Positions 49,401 through 58,370 of a stretch of DNA of 64,000 nt are shown one piece after another. The position numbers were made by a program, and so were the translations under genes. The notes under the pieces were generated by a model that was not told where the DNA came from, made no database searches, and worked only from the letters and a program-made list of their open reading frames with translations. The stretch lies in contig JAFMSR010000015.1 of NCBI GenBank assembly GCA_022818135.1, positions 35,761,143 to 35,825,142 on the forward strand, written 5' to 3'. This stretch comes from Saxidomus purpurata. Lineage: Eukaryota; Mollusca; Bivalvia; Venerida; Veneridae. Positions within the stretch are counted from its first letter, which is position 1. Every line of letters starts with the position of its first letter.

Positions 49401-52400
49401 TTCGGTGTTGCTCCCGCCTGACCTGGCATATCTTGTTTCACTTGCGCGTCTGACATCGAGAATGTTACTTCTGGCATACTATTTGGTACTGGTACTCTAA
49501 AAAGATGTCAAAGCAGAAATAATTTTCTTGACAACTAAATCACATGAACAAGCCAATAGCTAGACTGGAAAAAGTTCTAATAATTTTCAGCATACAGCAA
49601 CATTTAACAAAACATCTTATCTTAATACTACAATATTTCATAAATGATAAACTTTAATAGAAATGTCTGCCGTCAATTGTAATAAATTCATCACTACTTT
49701 TCAGAGACTATTCTCAGAATTCTGTGATATTTGACAAAAGACAGACAGGCCTAAAAACGAAATGTCAGTTAAGTGATGCATTAAGTGGTGTTGATAAGAA
49801 ATCTCAAGTACCAATACTGCTTTCCCTAAACTGAAATACATGTATATGGGGATGTAAATTTACTTTGATCTTGTTATCTTTAATCGGCCAACCTCAGATT
49901 TTCCTGGTGCATTCTTCCATTTGTCCGACAGGTATTTTGGTACCTGAAAAAAAAAGGAGACCGATTGGGAAAGTAAGGCCATTTTCATATTGAAAAACAA
50001 CGGGCATCATCCTTTAAATGTTTTATAAACACAAGTCACCTTTTTACAATTTTAGCACTTCATGTCCGGACATTTGCCAGGAAACTTTTACAGTGTACAG
50101 GACTACTATGCATTCTATAGAAATATCAAAGGAAGGTTTAATTAGTAAAGTGTGTTAGTTTGTATTACACATGGTCTTCACAACCACTGACTGCATCACA
50201 AAATCGAGGGTTGACCGCAAAACTGTCAAACTTATATGAAATAAAGAAGGACTTATGACAGTATTACAGTCTACCCTCGAAATGAAGTTTTCAATCACCT
50301 TAACTAATTCAAATCTAACATGCGTGTACAAAAGCTCAGTCATAAAAAAATATCCTTCATAAAATGAATCATCGGAGTACTGTTTTAATATATGGCTGGG
50401 TATTTTCGATTTGGTTGCCGATGCTGATCACCAGGTATATGCTGCATTCCCTAGTTCAGTGCCAATGTCATTTAATAGTGCAACCTTTTGAAGATTTATT
50501 GACATCTGTACTTGTTATATCTCGGGAACAGACGAAGGCGCTGACGGTACTTAATATAATTGTTAAATAAAGGTCTATCTACCAACAGCGTAAAATATAA
50601 ACAGACTCATCAAAATCTACAGTACAGCATTATACACTATTTAAAGAACACGCTTATCACCGATCACTGTAACAAATTACCCTAGCTTAATTTCACAGTA
50701 AAATATACCATGGAACCAAGAGTTTTAGTTCAAGGGATCAGTAGAGGTCATGGAGGTGCGCCAGTCACGGGTCATCATAAATAAAGCATTCTTTTATGTG
50801 TAGTAGGAGAGAACAGTCATGTTTGCCACCAAAACACATACAGTATTCCACAATATTTTCTTCAAACAAGACATTGCTCAGATTTGCAGAGGCCAGTTGT
50901 CTATTTTTCCATTATGAGTGGTGTTTATCTACGTATTGTTTAACAATACCGTTCTAACAACTGGGCAAAAGTTCAACTGTTTGCAGGATAATTGAGACCA
51001 GCACTTTTTATAATTTGAGCAAAAGGATGTAATCAACCATTAGATAGCTCTTAAGACACTGCCAAACACGTTCGAAAGATTGTAGTTTGAAGTTTTGGAG
51101 GTGGAACAATATCATCCATATACAGATTTTGCCAGTACTGTCAACAGTTGAGCCACTGGTTGTATCCAGGCGAATGATGTTCGATAAACCAAAGTTGAAC
51201 TGTATGTATTAGATTGTTGTGAAGTTTATAGCATGCAGATAAAATCAGACAAAATTAAGCCCTGTACATCTTTCTAGTTGAAGTGGCTGGTGAGCCCAAC
51301 CTTAAAGTCCCAGGATCATATAAATGTACTGATAGGATAATGATAGAACCATGTTCTAATTACTCTAAAACAAAGTTGAATAATTAATGTCTTTCTTCCG
51401 TATTCAAGTCACTTCTACATTAAAATGAGTTTCTTTTCTAATTATTTTTAACATGTTCCTTGATTTATAAAGCAGTTAGAAATGAATTTGGTACAAATAT
51501 AGATAATTTCCGCCGGTAAGACATTTGTTTTGGTAAAATAAGAGCAACTTTAAAGAGGTCCAGGAAGGTGAGGTTTGGCGCTGGGTCCACAGAAGAACGT
51601 CATCTGGGAGGGCGGAGGCCGTACACATCTGTCCTGCAGAATGGCAGCTTTAAAAGTATGACCACTTATGGTAAGTGCAGCTTGGTGTAGGAATTGGTCA
51701 CCTGGAGGCTAGTATGTCTATGGGGCCATGAATGATTTGATACGTCATCACCAGTCTGCTGCACAGGTGTAAGACACACTATCTTTTTTTAAGGAGGGGG
51801 GGCGGGGGGCTTATATTATCTAGAGAGCAATATTTTATAAACATTTTTGAACCAAAATTGAATAGCGTTAATTGACGTCCTATTTTTAGACTAAAAAATA
51901 TAACTGACGTCATCAATATTGACGTACGTTGTGTACGTTTCTAAGCAATTACACATTTTGATGCCATATTTGCCCTGATGAGCAGGAAAGCGAAACTGGT
52001 TGGCAAATAATTTAATTATCTCATATACTGTGTTTTTATCTTTTAATATAATAGATTATATAGTCCTAAGGTTTAAAACCCTTTAAATATATATAGATTC
52101 TATTTATATATATATGCCCCCCTCCCAAATAAAAAGATAGTGTCTTGCACCTGTGGTCTGCTGTTTGTTTGTCTCTGCTGTAGAAAATCCCAGCCAAGTC
52201 CTGAGATCATCCAGGACTGGTGCTACATGTGGCTTTGTATGCTCCCATCACAAACCTGACAGCTCCTCATTGGACCACTTCAAATTGTTGGATGTGGGCC
52301 CAATGAGACTGAAGCATATTCGATGATGGGTCTTACCAGGCTGGTGTAGCACTGGGCCTCTGTATCTCATGGGAATCTGGCTAGATTCTGCTACAGAAAC

Positions 52401-55400
52401 TGAGCATATTGTTGACCTTCTTTGCCTTGTCATCAACGTGAGCATTCCAGGATAAATTGTCTGTGCGAGTGACTCAGAGGTATTTGCCTGATGTTACTAC
52501 GGCTAAGTCATGACCATGAATGGTATATGTGGCTTTGATGGGATTACACTACCTTGTGATTCTGACAACTTCACACTTGGACAGGGTGCATGACATCTGC
52601 CAAAAGCCGCGTTTGTACAGAGCAATGCTGGACCCATTATATTATGACCCAAGCAGACTTTAATTTGATCAGTTACAGGAAGCCAAATGAATTATTCAAC
52701 CAGAAACAACAGCATATGACACTTCTGGGGTTCAGTCGTAAAAGAGGGTGTAGTGTTTTCCAAGTTTCTCATATTGCCACTACAATTGACGATAAATCTC
52801 AAAATGTTGATGTAAGACCATCAATTATAAAAAAGCCTAAACCTGAATAAATTTTTTTTACTGTCTTAAAAAAGGACGGTACTGCGATACTTTTATTTAA
52901 CTAATTAGCAGGTTTAGACTTTCTTTGATAATGGATGTGAACTCTACAAAGAAGCCCGCGATGGTATTTGTTTCAACATCCTCTGCTTTGATACATAAAA
53001 TTGCGTATAATTTAATGTAATGAAAATAGTAATATAGAATTGAATGCTGACAAATATTAAAAAGAATTGTTTCGAAATTGCCAAGGAAGATTAAAGAAAG
53101 TAATCGAAAACATGAGTTTAGCAGTTTGATAAATTGCACCAATTAAACTTATTTCTAAAGATAAACAGGCGATGTGACAGCAGCTGTTCAATCATGGTTG
53201 TTGGTAAAATGGATTTTTGTCAAAGAACAGGATTTGTGTATATAATTTGTAAGAATTAAGGTCAAAGATAGAAACATAAATTTCAAAGACCTTTGTAAAT
53301 GTACAGGGCTTCAAAGCCTTACTCTGGATTCTGTAAGCCAAGTGGAGGCAAGATGGGACAATTTCAAAGGAATACATAACCTTGTAAATTTGATCATGAA
53401 TAACTTTGTAACTTTTCAAAATTGAAATGTATAGAATTAAAAAAGCATGACGCTGCATGCTGCATAATTATTCTATGATATTTCAAAAGAAAGCCATTTC
53501 GAGTATTTCCATGTTAGTCTGGTAAAAACTGTGACAAACTTCTAAGTTAAAAGGGCATAAATGTCAAAAATCAAAAATATGGTGAAGATGTTGACAGTAA
53601 ACATACATTTTCAGTCCATAAAAAAATCAAAGATAAAAAGCATAATAAATCTGTCAAAATCAAAACAGAGTTATGGGGTTGTTTCCTCAGATGTAGATGT
53701 TGATGGTAGACACATACTTTGAGTTTCAAGTCAATACCTTTGATAGTATTCAAAACATTTGACTTTTAATTATAAAATCTTTTACCAAATATTGTAATTC
53801 AAAGGTTGCATAAATCTGTCAAAAATAAAAACAGAGTTATGGGGATTGTATACCTCAGGTTTACGATGTTGATTACGTAGACATATACTTTGAGTTTCAA
53901 GTCAATACCTTTGATAGTATTGTCAAGATATTTGAATTTATAAAAATCTTTAACAAAAAATCTGCAAAAGGGCATAAATCGTCAAATATCAAAACGGAGT
54001 TATGAGGATTGTTTCTCAGGTGTAGATTCTGATGGTAAAGATATACTTTGAGTTTCAAGTCTCCTTTGATAATTTGCAAGATATTTGAATTTATAAAAAA
54101 CTTTAACCAAAAATTCTAAGTTAAAAAGGGGCATAAATCTGTCAAAAATTAAAACAGAGTTATGGGGATTGTTTACTCAGGTGTAGATGTTTATGGTTAA
54201 AATACAGTTTGTTCAAGCAATACCTTTGATAGTATTCAAATATTTGACTTTATTAAAAACTTTAACAAAAATCTAAGTTTAAAAAGGGGCATAAATCTGT
54301 CAAAAATCAAAACAGAGTTATGAGGATTGTTTCCTCAGGTTAGATGTTGATGGTCAAGATATATTTTGAGTTTCAAGCCAATACTTTGAAAATATGCAAG
54401 ATATTTGAATTTATAAAAAACTTTAACCAAAAATTCTAAGTTAAAAAGGGGCATAAATCTGTCAAAAATCAAAACAGAGTTATGGGGATTGTTTCTCAGG
54501 TGTAGATGTTGATGGTAAAGATATATTTTGAGTTTCAAGTCATTACCTTTGATAGTATTCAAGACATTTGACTTATTAAAAACTTTAGCCAACACGACGA
54601 CAGAGGAGGCGAAGGCGGGGCCGGGGGCGGGGGAGTGCAATAGTCACCTTATTCTAATAGTCGAGTAGAAACACACGATATGACAGCCTTTCATCATGGC
54701 TATGCATGTTTAACCAATGTATATAATTTATGTGTTTTTTGTGTATGTGTGTGGCTGTCCACTTGAAACTTTATTTAATTCTATTTTGTGTCGGTGTATG
54801 TGTGTAAATATTTATTATAATGATTGTCACAGGGACAATATATCTGTGCCAGAGTATATGTTATTTTTATGTGTAGTGTTGACTTGTTGTTTGTGTTCTT
54901 ATGTGTATATATACGTTTGTGTCCATTTTTCTTCTCATTATTCATATCATTAGTCATATCATTTCCCTCTCATCCAAGGTGTCGGGCTACTCACTTTCAT
55001 GACGATAATCACATGCACCAGGCCTACATTGATAATAGAGATTGTAAGGCGAAACCTTTTTTCTTTTCCCTGAGAATTGCCATTGTTTTAGTGCCGCGGT
55101 ATTTACAGGTATCATCCTCAATTGCTCTCCCTAAATGAGAACTCCAGAGTGATGCGTGACATGTCATGTGTATAAACAAATTCAAAACTTTATAATTAAT
55201 GTCTCAACTAGTTTGCTTCTGGGTAAAAAAAAATATATTTCAGTGTTTATTTCAGTCTGGGGGGAAGGTGGTGGCGTCACAGGGAGAATATTTAGTCATT
55301 TTGCCAGAAAAGGGAATTTTTAGAAAATGTTAAAATATATGTTTAAAAATGTAATTAAGAACAAAAACTATCAGCATGTTAATGACATTATCCTTATGTG

Positions 55401-56879
55401 TCAAATATAGATTGAAGACATGGTAATTTACTTCTCAAAATTTTATAAAAAATATTAGTCATGTCATTTATCATAACTTACAGCATTGGTGTTAAAACAC
55501 ACGGGAATAATAACTAATACTGCTATTTTCAATTGAAAACATTGTATTAGTCATTTTTAATCTTTGTGAACACTGTTTTCATTGAAAAAATAACAAAAAT
55601 CGGGTCTAAAAATAGGTGACAAACCTTGTTTTTCACCGACTATTTCCCATGTAAGAATCTGCCATTGTTTTAGTGCCTGACACCTCACGTATTTATGGGC
55701 AGGTATCAAATCATTCAAGAAATGATTCTCCACGTTTAAATTTTGAAAACATAACAAGTTTCCATTTCTTGATTAAACAAATCAAAGATTTATCAACATT
55801 TTAGGGGAATATTTGTCAAAACTTCATAATTTATGCTCTCCAACTAGTTTGCTTCTGGGTAAAAAAAAAAATATATTTATACATCAAAGCAAGATCAGTA
55901 CAGGACATTTAATTGCCTCATAAAACAGTTCTGCTTAAGTACTTTAAAACTTTATACAGAGATGGTATATTAGGGTTTTATCGTTGGTACCAGTTTCCCA
56001 TATGACCAACGCCCCCAGAAGAGTTTAGTTATTTTAGGTTTCGGGGGATAGTGCAAGATACAGAAAGCGTCCCAATTCCAGAGACACCCCTGGTTCTTTA
56101 TCATGCCAGGTTTTCACCCATACATGGGACCTCGATTTAAGTCTCATCCGAAAGACTGTTAGTAATTTTAATTGGTCGGCCCTGGGAATCGAACCCACAA
56201 CCCCGAGATTACAAGTCTCGTGCTCTACCTATTGAGCTATCCTTGCTGACTAATACAGAGACTGCACGGGAATACTTTTTATATTCCCATATAGGCCTAA
56301 CAGCATATGCCAATAGAAAGTTAATAAAAGTCTTAAAATAATATCATTTTACACACATTCCGTCTCTAATCTTTTCATAATTGTCTTGTTCAATTTGACA
56401 CTATAAACAAAGCTCTAAAAGGTGCGAGACATTAATTGAATGTGTCAATTGTTAAAACAACAATATCTTACAATGTTTACAAATTGAACCCTTTTATTCT
56501 TTTACTATTTTTAAGTTCTAACCGTCTTGTTTCTCTTGACTGTGGGAGCTATCTTGCAGTAGTTTTATCTTTTATTAACATCTGGCGTGCACCCTGCCCA
56601 TAATACTCGTGAGAGGTGTGAGGCAGTATAACAAGATAGATAGATTACGTACACCTTTTTAAGTAAACTTTGCTATCAAAAACCAACAAACACAAAGCAT
56701 TTAATGACTAATTTTATTTGCTGGACGAATCACCAGTTTGGCGAAACCGCTATTATTCTGAATTTCAGTGAGAGAAAGTTCAGTCAGCATACCTTGACTA
56801 ACCAGACCCCGCGTCCAGCAGCAGTCAGATCAACCTCACGACCTTGCTTGCTGCTAACTTCTTCTTTAACAGATGTCAT
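22664..56879 (-). CDS. GTF2F2: General transcription factor IIF subunit 2 (TFIIF beta / RAP30)
   Basis: Eight coding exons over 34 kb join, all with GT/AG introns and compatible phases, into a 265-residue protein (human is about 249). Residues 1-150 form the dimerisation domain: GVWLVKVPKYLSDKW at 24-38, GRLKIT at 49-54, and QRAECRPA at 130-137. A linker ends with KYKPVSDH. The C-terminal winged helix includes EDGKRMRQDKDQV, FEKHQYYN and the terminal MWELKPEYRHY. RAP30 pairs with RAP74 to form TFIIF, which binds RNA polymerase II and escorts it to the pre-initiation complex in the nucleus. The match covers the whole protein. Intron 7 is 21 kb. Two ETS-type motifs lie upstream of the start. 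Introns carry many repeats, one made from the gene's own exon 6 junction. Confidence 0.95.
23139..23345 (+). repeat. SINE with tRNA-derived head
   Basis: The head contains AGTGGTTGCATAAAGG, a long anticodon/variable region (GTCTGCCACTCATACTGGAG) and a B-box in GTGGGTTCGAGTCCCACT. The body continues CACGACCGTACC...CCAGCACTGGTTTTTCCAGG and ends in an AT-rich tail near CTAAAATAAATTAG. It matches a bivalve SINE I remember. The head resembles a class II (Ser/Leu-like) tRNA. Confidence 0.75.
25311..25505 (+). repeat. 15-bp minisatellite (TTTTCAGTCARTTCC)n
   Basis: About 13 units with few changes. It starts directly after CTGATCATGATCTACACTG, the core of a dispersed repeat seen six more times in this intron. 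The repeating peptide (SFSVN/SFSVS) is an open frame by virtue of the 15-base period and is not a gene. Confidence 0.93.
25623..25702. repeat. Perfect 40-bp tandem duplication
   Basis: A 40-base unit starting ATCATTTAATGTTCTGAGAG is present twice with no differences. The lack of divergence points to a recent duplication, an assembly artefact, or a still-polymorphic site. Confidence 0.92.
29835..30165 (+). repeat. About 25-bp minisatellite (CCAAATAGAAATTCAATGGC)
   Basis: Units of the type AAATTCAATGGCCGAGGCCAAATAG recur about a dozen times, most uniform at 29940-30110 and more diverged toward both ends. GGCCGAGGCC-like cores are partly palindromic. Confidence 0.9.
30408..30645 (+). repeat. 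About 33-bp minisatellite (CATACTAGTAGCTGGTACC)
   Basis: Seven or so units containing CATCATCAGGTCATACTAGT and AGCTGGTACC. It lies a few hundred bases downstream of the 25-bp array. Confidence 0.9.
31320..31405. repeat. Long poly-T run
   Basis: 86 bases of T with a single A at 31363. On the minus (GTF2F2-sense) strand this is poly-A, so it could be a retroposon tail, but I see no clear element attached. Homopolymers of this length are also prone to sequencing error. Confidence 0.9.
31944..32805 (+). repeat. 26-bp minisatellite, about 33 copies
   Basis: The unit is GATTATTCACTTGCTGACTA plus AGTTAT, with alternations A/G in GTTRTGA, GATTA/GACTA and GACTAAG/GATTAAG. Imperfect copies at both ends (from about 31944) fade into flanking sequence, including earlier TTATTCACTT words near 31855. 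Confidence 0.95.
34680..34960. repeat. Direct duplication with CT-rich microsatellite
   Basis: AATATT(A/T)TCGACA(C/G)TCGCTG, AAAGATAATTTTACACTGAA and ACATAAGTACAAA recur in order at about 34687 and 34870. A (CTCTTT)n/(CT)n run of about 45 bases ends the first copy (34790-34833) and a short one ends the second. The period is about 180 bp. Confidence 0.8.
35408..35755. repeat. Direct duplication, period about 210 bp
   Basis: ATGGGTAGGTGAAAT is present at about 35412 and 35627, each followed by a CACCATTT block and by CAACGCATAAGCG or CAAACGCATAAGCG about 85-90 bases later. The copies are otherwise diverged. Confidence 0.7.
38575..38770 (-). repeat. tRNA-headed SINE fragment
   Basis: Reverse-complemented, it begins with GTGGTCATGAGAGTCACTCA and a weak B-box in TTGGTTTGAGCC. 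Its body carries a TTCCAAGGAAAAAATTGG block that resembles the CCAGCACTGG..TTCCAGGAA body of the SINE at 23.2 kb. Confidence 0.5.
40566..40658. repeat. Long hairpin, 38-40-base arms
   Basis: The left arm (40566-40603) starts GCACGTGCGCAGGTCTAT and the right arm (40619-40658) is its near-complete reverse complement, ending ATAGACCTGCGCACGAGC. The 15-base loop is GGCTATGGAAATTAC. Arms differ at only a handful of positions. Confidence 0.9.
42390..42699. mobile_element. TTAA-flanked MITE (copy 1)
   Basis: TTAA at 42390-42393 is followed by AGTCCCAGGATCA. The right end, reverse-complemented, reads TTAAAGTGCCAGGACCA. Inverted ends plus TTAA at both sides fit a piggyBac-type target. A diverged copy in opposite orientation is at 51302-51553; they share internal GATGTCTTACCGNCNGAAA and TTTGTACCAAAATCATTTCT blocks. 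No transposase. Confidence 0.65.
43207..43750 (+). repeat. 24-bp minisatellite (CTTCTACAAGCAGTCAGTCA)
   Basis: The best units, CTTCTACAAGCAGTCAGTCA plus CTTG, lie at about 43380-43660. Diverged TTCTACAAG copies spread to both sides. The array sits just inside intron 7 next to exon 7. Three overlapping frames stay open because 24 is a multiple of three; none is a gene. Confidence 0.92.
43819..43962 (-). CDS. GTF2F2: GTF2F2 exon 7 (residues 182-229)
   Basis: Acceptor CTTTCTAG, then IAHQKKMKEDGKRMRQDKDQ...KHQYYNIQDLVRLTNQPI; donor GTAAGT. Phase 0 at both ends. This is the first part of the DNA-binding winged helix. Confidence 0.95.
44224..44345 (+). repeat. tRNA-derived SINE head
   Basis: GATCACTGTGACCAAGTGAT is followed by GGTTGTTGAATG and a B-box in GTGGGTTTAAAGCCCAGC. 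The layout resembles a class II tRNA, but the stems are not closed. Confidence 0.5.
44869..46019 (-). repeat. 48-bp array derived from the GTF2F2 exon 6 / donor junction
   Basis: By my count 23 tandem copies plus the genuine junction. In gene sense each unit reads like CA(C/G)CCCTCTAAT then GTAAGTAC then ATGTTG(T/C)AGATAT. The last 20 bases of exon 6 and its donor (TGATCACGCCTCTAAT then GTAAGTACA) match the nearest unit at about 24 of 26 positions. Almost every unit keeps GTAAGT; the ones at about 44921 and 45305 do not. On the plus strand the 48-base period leaves a 299-codon frame open, which I regard as a by-product. Confidence 0.93.
45999..46095 (-). CDS. GTF2F2: GTF2F2 exon 6 (residues 149-181)
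   Basis: Acceptor TTTGTTTAG, then A completing Lys149 and LQRETVNKPKREVKQINTVV...YKPVSDHASN; donor GTAAGT at 45998. It aligns with human RLQIEESSKP...VVTTNYKPVANHQYN. The last 20 or so bases plus the donor are the founder of the 48-bp array that follows in intron 6. Confidence 0.93.
46611..46698 (-). CDS. GTF2F2: GTF2F2 exon 5 (residues 120-149)
   Basis: Acceptor GCGTTTCAG, then KIAIEGKVIQRAECRPAAIG...YMRLK plus AA; donor GTAAGC. 'EGKV.QRAECRPA....YMRLK' is among the most conserved RAP30 stretches. Confidence 0.94.
46834..47995. mobile_element. Tc1/mariner-like non-autonomous element
   Basis: The left end is TA-CAGTTCGAACCCGATTATTCAA; the right end, reverse-complemented, is TA-CAGTCTAGTCTCGATTAATCAA. 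Both start CAGT next to TA, the classic mariner target. The 1.16 kb interior has further inverted words (ATTCGAA) but no transposase frame. A dispersed repeat (47100-47520) is nested inside. Confidence 0.75.
47100..47520 (+). repeat. Dispersed bivalve-type repeat
   Basis: It contains two tandem blocks with CTAGACATTTGTGCCAAGTT and TCAATGCATGACAAAGT, then GACAGACAGACGGACAGACG and an end in CCTTCGGGGTCATAAAAATG. I remember this structure from many bivalve loci; the family name was not looked up. Confidence 0.65.
48759..48788 (-). CDS. GTF2F2: GTF2F2 exon 4, 30-base microexon
   Basis: ATTTTCAG precedes CTCCTGGGTCTGCTGCAGAG... and donor GTATAC follows. It adds APGSAAEEIS plus one base, and keeps the frame between exons 3 and 5. 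It corresponds to the variable acidic/serine loop (human ESSSDKLS). Skipping it would remove exactly ten codons without a frameshift. Confidence 0.85.
49336..49496 (-). CDS. GTF2F2: GTF2F2 exon 3 (residues 56-110)
   Basis: Acceptor CTTTTTAG at 49498-49497, then A completing Lys56 and VPVPNSMPEVTFSMSD... to ...LVVFSEEK plus G; donor GTACAA. It aligns with the human EVSFTLNE...HPFVLQS...LTVFTE stretch. A second AG two bases later would break the frame. Confidence 0.92.
49864..49943 (-). CDS. GTF2F2: GTF2F2 exon 2 (residues 30-56)
   Basis: Acceptor TTTTTTTTTCAG is followed by VPKYLSDKWKNAPGKSEVGR...ITRS plus two bases of Lys56; donor GTAAAT. It matches the conserved VPKYLSQQW...GEVGKLRI block of human RAP30. 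Confidence 0.93.
51302..51553. mobile_element. TTAA-flanked MITE (copy 2, opposite orientation)
   Basis: TTAA at 51302 is followed by AGTCCCAGGATCATATAAATG; TTAA recurs at 51550. The reverse complement of the interior aligns with the copy at 42390-42699. Confidence 0.6.
51541..52590 (-). mobile_element. Non-LTR retrotransposon fragment (RT C-terminal region)
   Basis: On the minus strand, 52590 to about 52190 encodes pieces typical of the end of a LINE reverse transcriptase: CTLSKCEVVRITR, TYTIHGHDL, NLSWNAHVDDKAKK, SLVRPIIEYASV and an 'LKWSNEE' relic of the VQRRA motif. The reading continues at 51761-51541 (RLVMTYQIIHG...) once the inserted MITE is removed. Several frameshifts and stops show it is dead. 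Confidence 0.75.
51762..52155. mobile_element. hAT-like MITE with 8-bp target duplication
   Basis: Left end CACAGGTGTAAGACAC; right end, reverse-complemented, CACAGGTGCAAGACAC, extending into TATCTTTTT and G-rich tracts. The 394-bp element is flanked by GTCTGCTG at 51754-51761 and 52156-52163, a perfect 8-bp direct repeat as in hAT insertions. It splits the LINE fragment, so it inserted later. Confidence 0.88.
53530..54595. repeat. About 165-bp tandem repeat, roughly six copies
   Basis: Each copy contains GGGCATAAATCTGTCAAAAA, AAACAGAGTTATGGGGATTG, CAGGTGTAGATGTTGATGG and TTTGAGTTTCAAGTCAATAC in that order. Copies differ by 10-20% by eye and carry small indels. The array ends in a GC-rich block (GGCGGGGCCGGGGGCGGGGG) and AATAGTCACCTTATTCTAATAG, resembling the terminus of a bivalve repeat. 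Confidence 0.88.
55060..55880. repeat. Direct duplication, period about 580-640 bp
   Basis: CCATTGTTTTAGTGCC at 55080 and 55661, and CAACTAGTTTGCTTCTGGGT followed by an A-run at about 55206 and 55841, occur in the same order. The intervening sequences are strongly diverged. Confidence 0.7.
55965..56250 (-). repeat. SINE with tRNA-Thr-like head, full length
   Basis: In minus sense the head has TAGCTCAATAGGTAGAGCA (A-box), an anticodon arm GAGAC-TTGTAAT-CTC (anticodon TGT) and B-box GGTTCGATTCC. The body shares over 200 bases with the copy at 60.75 kb. The acceptor stem does not close (GCAAGGA against GGCCGAC), so it is not a tRNA gene. Confidence 0.85.
56793..56879 (-). CDS. GTF2F2: GTF2F2 exon 1 (residues 1-29)
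   Basis: ATG at 56879-56877 starts MTSVKEEVSSKQGREVDLTA and the exon ends GVWLVK at donor GTATGC. The 'E.DL..A..G.GVWLVK' pattern is the RAP30 N-terminus, which supports this start. Confidence 0.93.
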
Positions 56880-56939
56880 TGTAAAAACAAGATTTTAGTC
56901 CGACTTCAATCTCAAATACTAGTTGTTGTTGTTGTTGTT

Positions 56940-57260
56940 ATTATTTTCCCGGAAGTCCATATCATATAGCAGCTTTAATGAGGATTTGGGTAAAAGCCTG
57001 ACCAGACCACGGAACGTACCGGTAGTATCCATCGATATGACCAAAACAATATAAAACAAAAGAATAATTTAATCACAATGATGGAATATTTGCATATTAT
57101 GACATTTTTTATGTCCGTTTATTTCACTTTTTCATTCTACAAGCTATTTGTGTCATGTGGAATGACACGGTGAACAGAACTATGTAAAAGAGGTACATTT
57201 ATAGTTTCTAGAACATATTTTTCTTTTACTCTTAAGTGCGCTTTTGACCGGAAGTTCAGG
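56940..57260 (-). promoter_or_regulatory. Candidate GTF2F2 promoter with two ETS-type motifs
   Basis: CCGGAAGT occurs at 56949-56956 and again at 57248-57255, about 70 and 370 bases upstream of the GTF2F2 start codon. CCGGAAGT is the ETS/GABP core common in housekeeping promoters. A short (GTT)n run occupies about 56923-56940 between the nearer motif and the gene. No TATA box is evident. The motif presence is seen; promoter function is inferred. Confidence 0.5.
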
Positions 57261-58370
57261 ACTCGAGGAGAATGTATACAATCTTTTGAAATGACACATT
57301 TACGCTGTAATACACCTTCTAATTGGATAATACAGGGTGCATAGAATTACCGAAAACGACTGAAAAAGACCGTAAAACAGTTTATGCAGACCGAACAATT
57401 TTTTTTTCCAAAAGATAATGTATAATTTACATAAATAAAGGAATTTGTAAATAGTCAATCACAACGATCGATTTAATATTATCTTTAGAAAAACAAGTTG
57501 TTCATAGTCGACAGTATTTGTTTTTTGGTCTTTTTTGGGGGGGTGGGGGGATTTACTTGATTTATAATACGATATTTACAAATTTCTTCATTTATCCACG
57601 GATCTATTAGTGAGAATGATAATAGACTATAAAATACTCGTGCGTCTTCAGTTTTTCTTTGAGTACGCATATAATTCATATCTTTAAACATGAAATGCAG
57701 CCGTATTAAGCTCGCTTTTGAAGTTGTTATCCTTTCAACCGCCAATGAAATGACAAGTAGAATGTATAACATGTTTTGGATTGAAAAATGTACTATGTAA
57801 GGCATCTTTTTACTGGATAATATTTTATGAAAAAGGTAAATAAAATACTTGTGCATTTTAGGTTCTTTCATGAATTTCAGTACGTAAATAATTCGTATTT
57901 ATCAACATAAGATGTTATAACAGCGTGCATTCTTATCAGAGGGTACAAAGAGCAAAATTCTGTTAGATAGTACTTGCAACTCCCATTGCGGACTCAGTGA
58001 TTGTCATAATATCATATGTATTAATTTAAACAAGAGACTCAAATGCCAAAATAAAAGATTTGATCTTACAGTTTTAAAAACTCTAAATTAGATAATTTTA
58101 TTTCAGATTTCAATTTAATCTTTAAAGTTAGATATTTGTCAAAATGAATTACATACATATATGTTCATAGAAAGTACAATGATTTTAACAGTATTTATTA
58201 TTGAAACTGCAAACAAACATACAACTATTAAAAGTTCAAGAGTATAACAAAAGTCAGCACCCATCATGAACGAAACTTTAAATGTTTTCACGTTACAAGT
58301 ATAAGGAGAATATTTTATAGATCGTTGTGTTGGAGAATGCAAGTCTGCTGATTTTAGGCCCACAGTTAAA
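57245..58370. other. Region upstream of GTF2F2, no gene recognised
   Basis: AT-rich. It contains a diverged direct duplication (about 57630-57730 and 57835-57930, both with AAAATACT(C/T)GTGC and a GAGTACG/CAGTACG block), which makes a 128-codon minus-strand frame appear internally repetitive. I see no family in that frame. Confidence 0.5.

Larger units (their letters stand above)
49944..56792 (-). other. GTF2F2: GTF2F2 intron 1 (6.8 kb)
   Basis: It contains the TTAA-flanked MITE copy 2 (51302-51553), a LINE fragment (51541-52590) split by a hAT-like MITE (51762-52155), a 165-bp tandem repeat (53530-54595), a direct duplication (55060-55880) and a SINE (55965-56250). The stretches 49944-51300 and 52590-53530 show nothing recognisable. 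Confidence 0.8.

Noticed and set aside
56174..56250. Functional tRNA-Thr(TGT) gene on the minus strand
   Set aside because: D, anticodon and T arms are good but the acceptor stem does not pair, and the same unit with a body occurs at 60.75 kb, so it is a SINE.
57485..57871. 128-codon minus-strand frame, internally repetitive
   Set aside because: The internal repeat is a local DNA duplication; no domain, no splice context linking it to GTF2F2.
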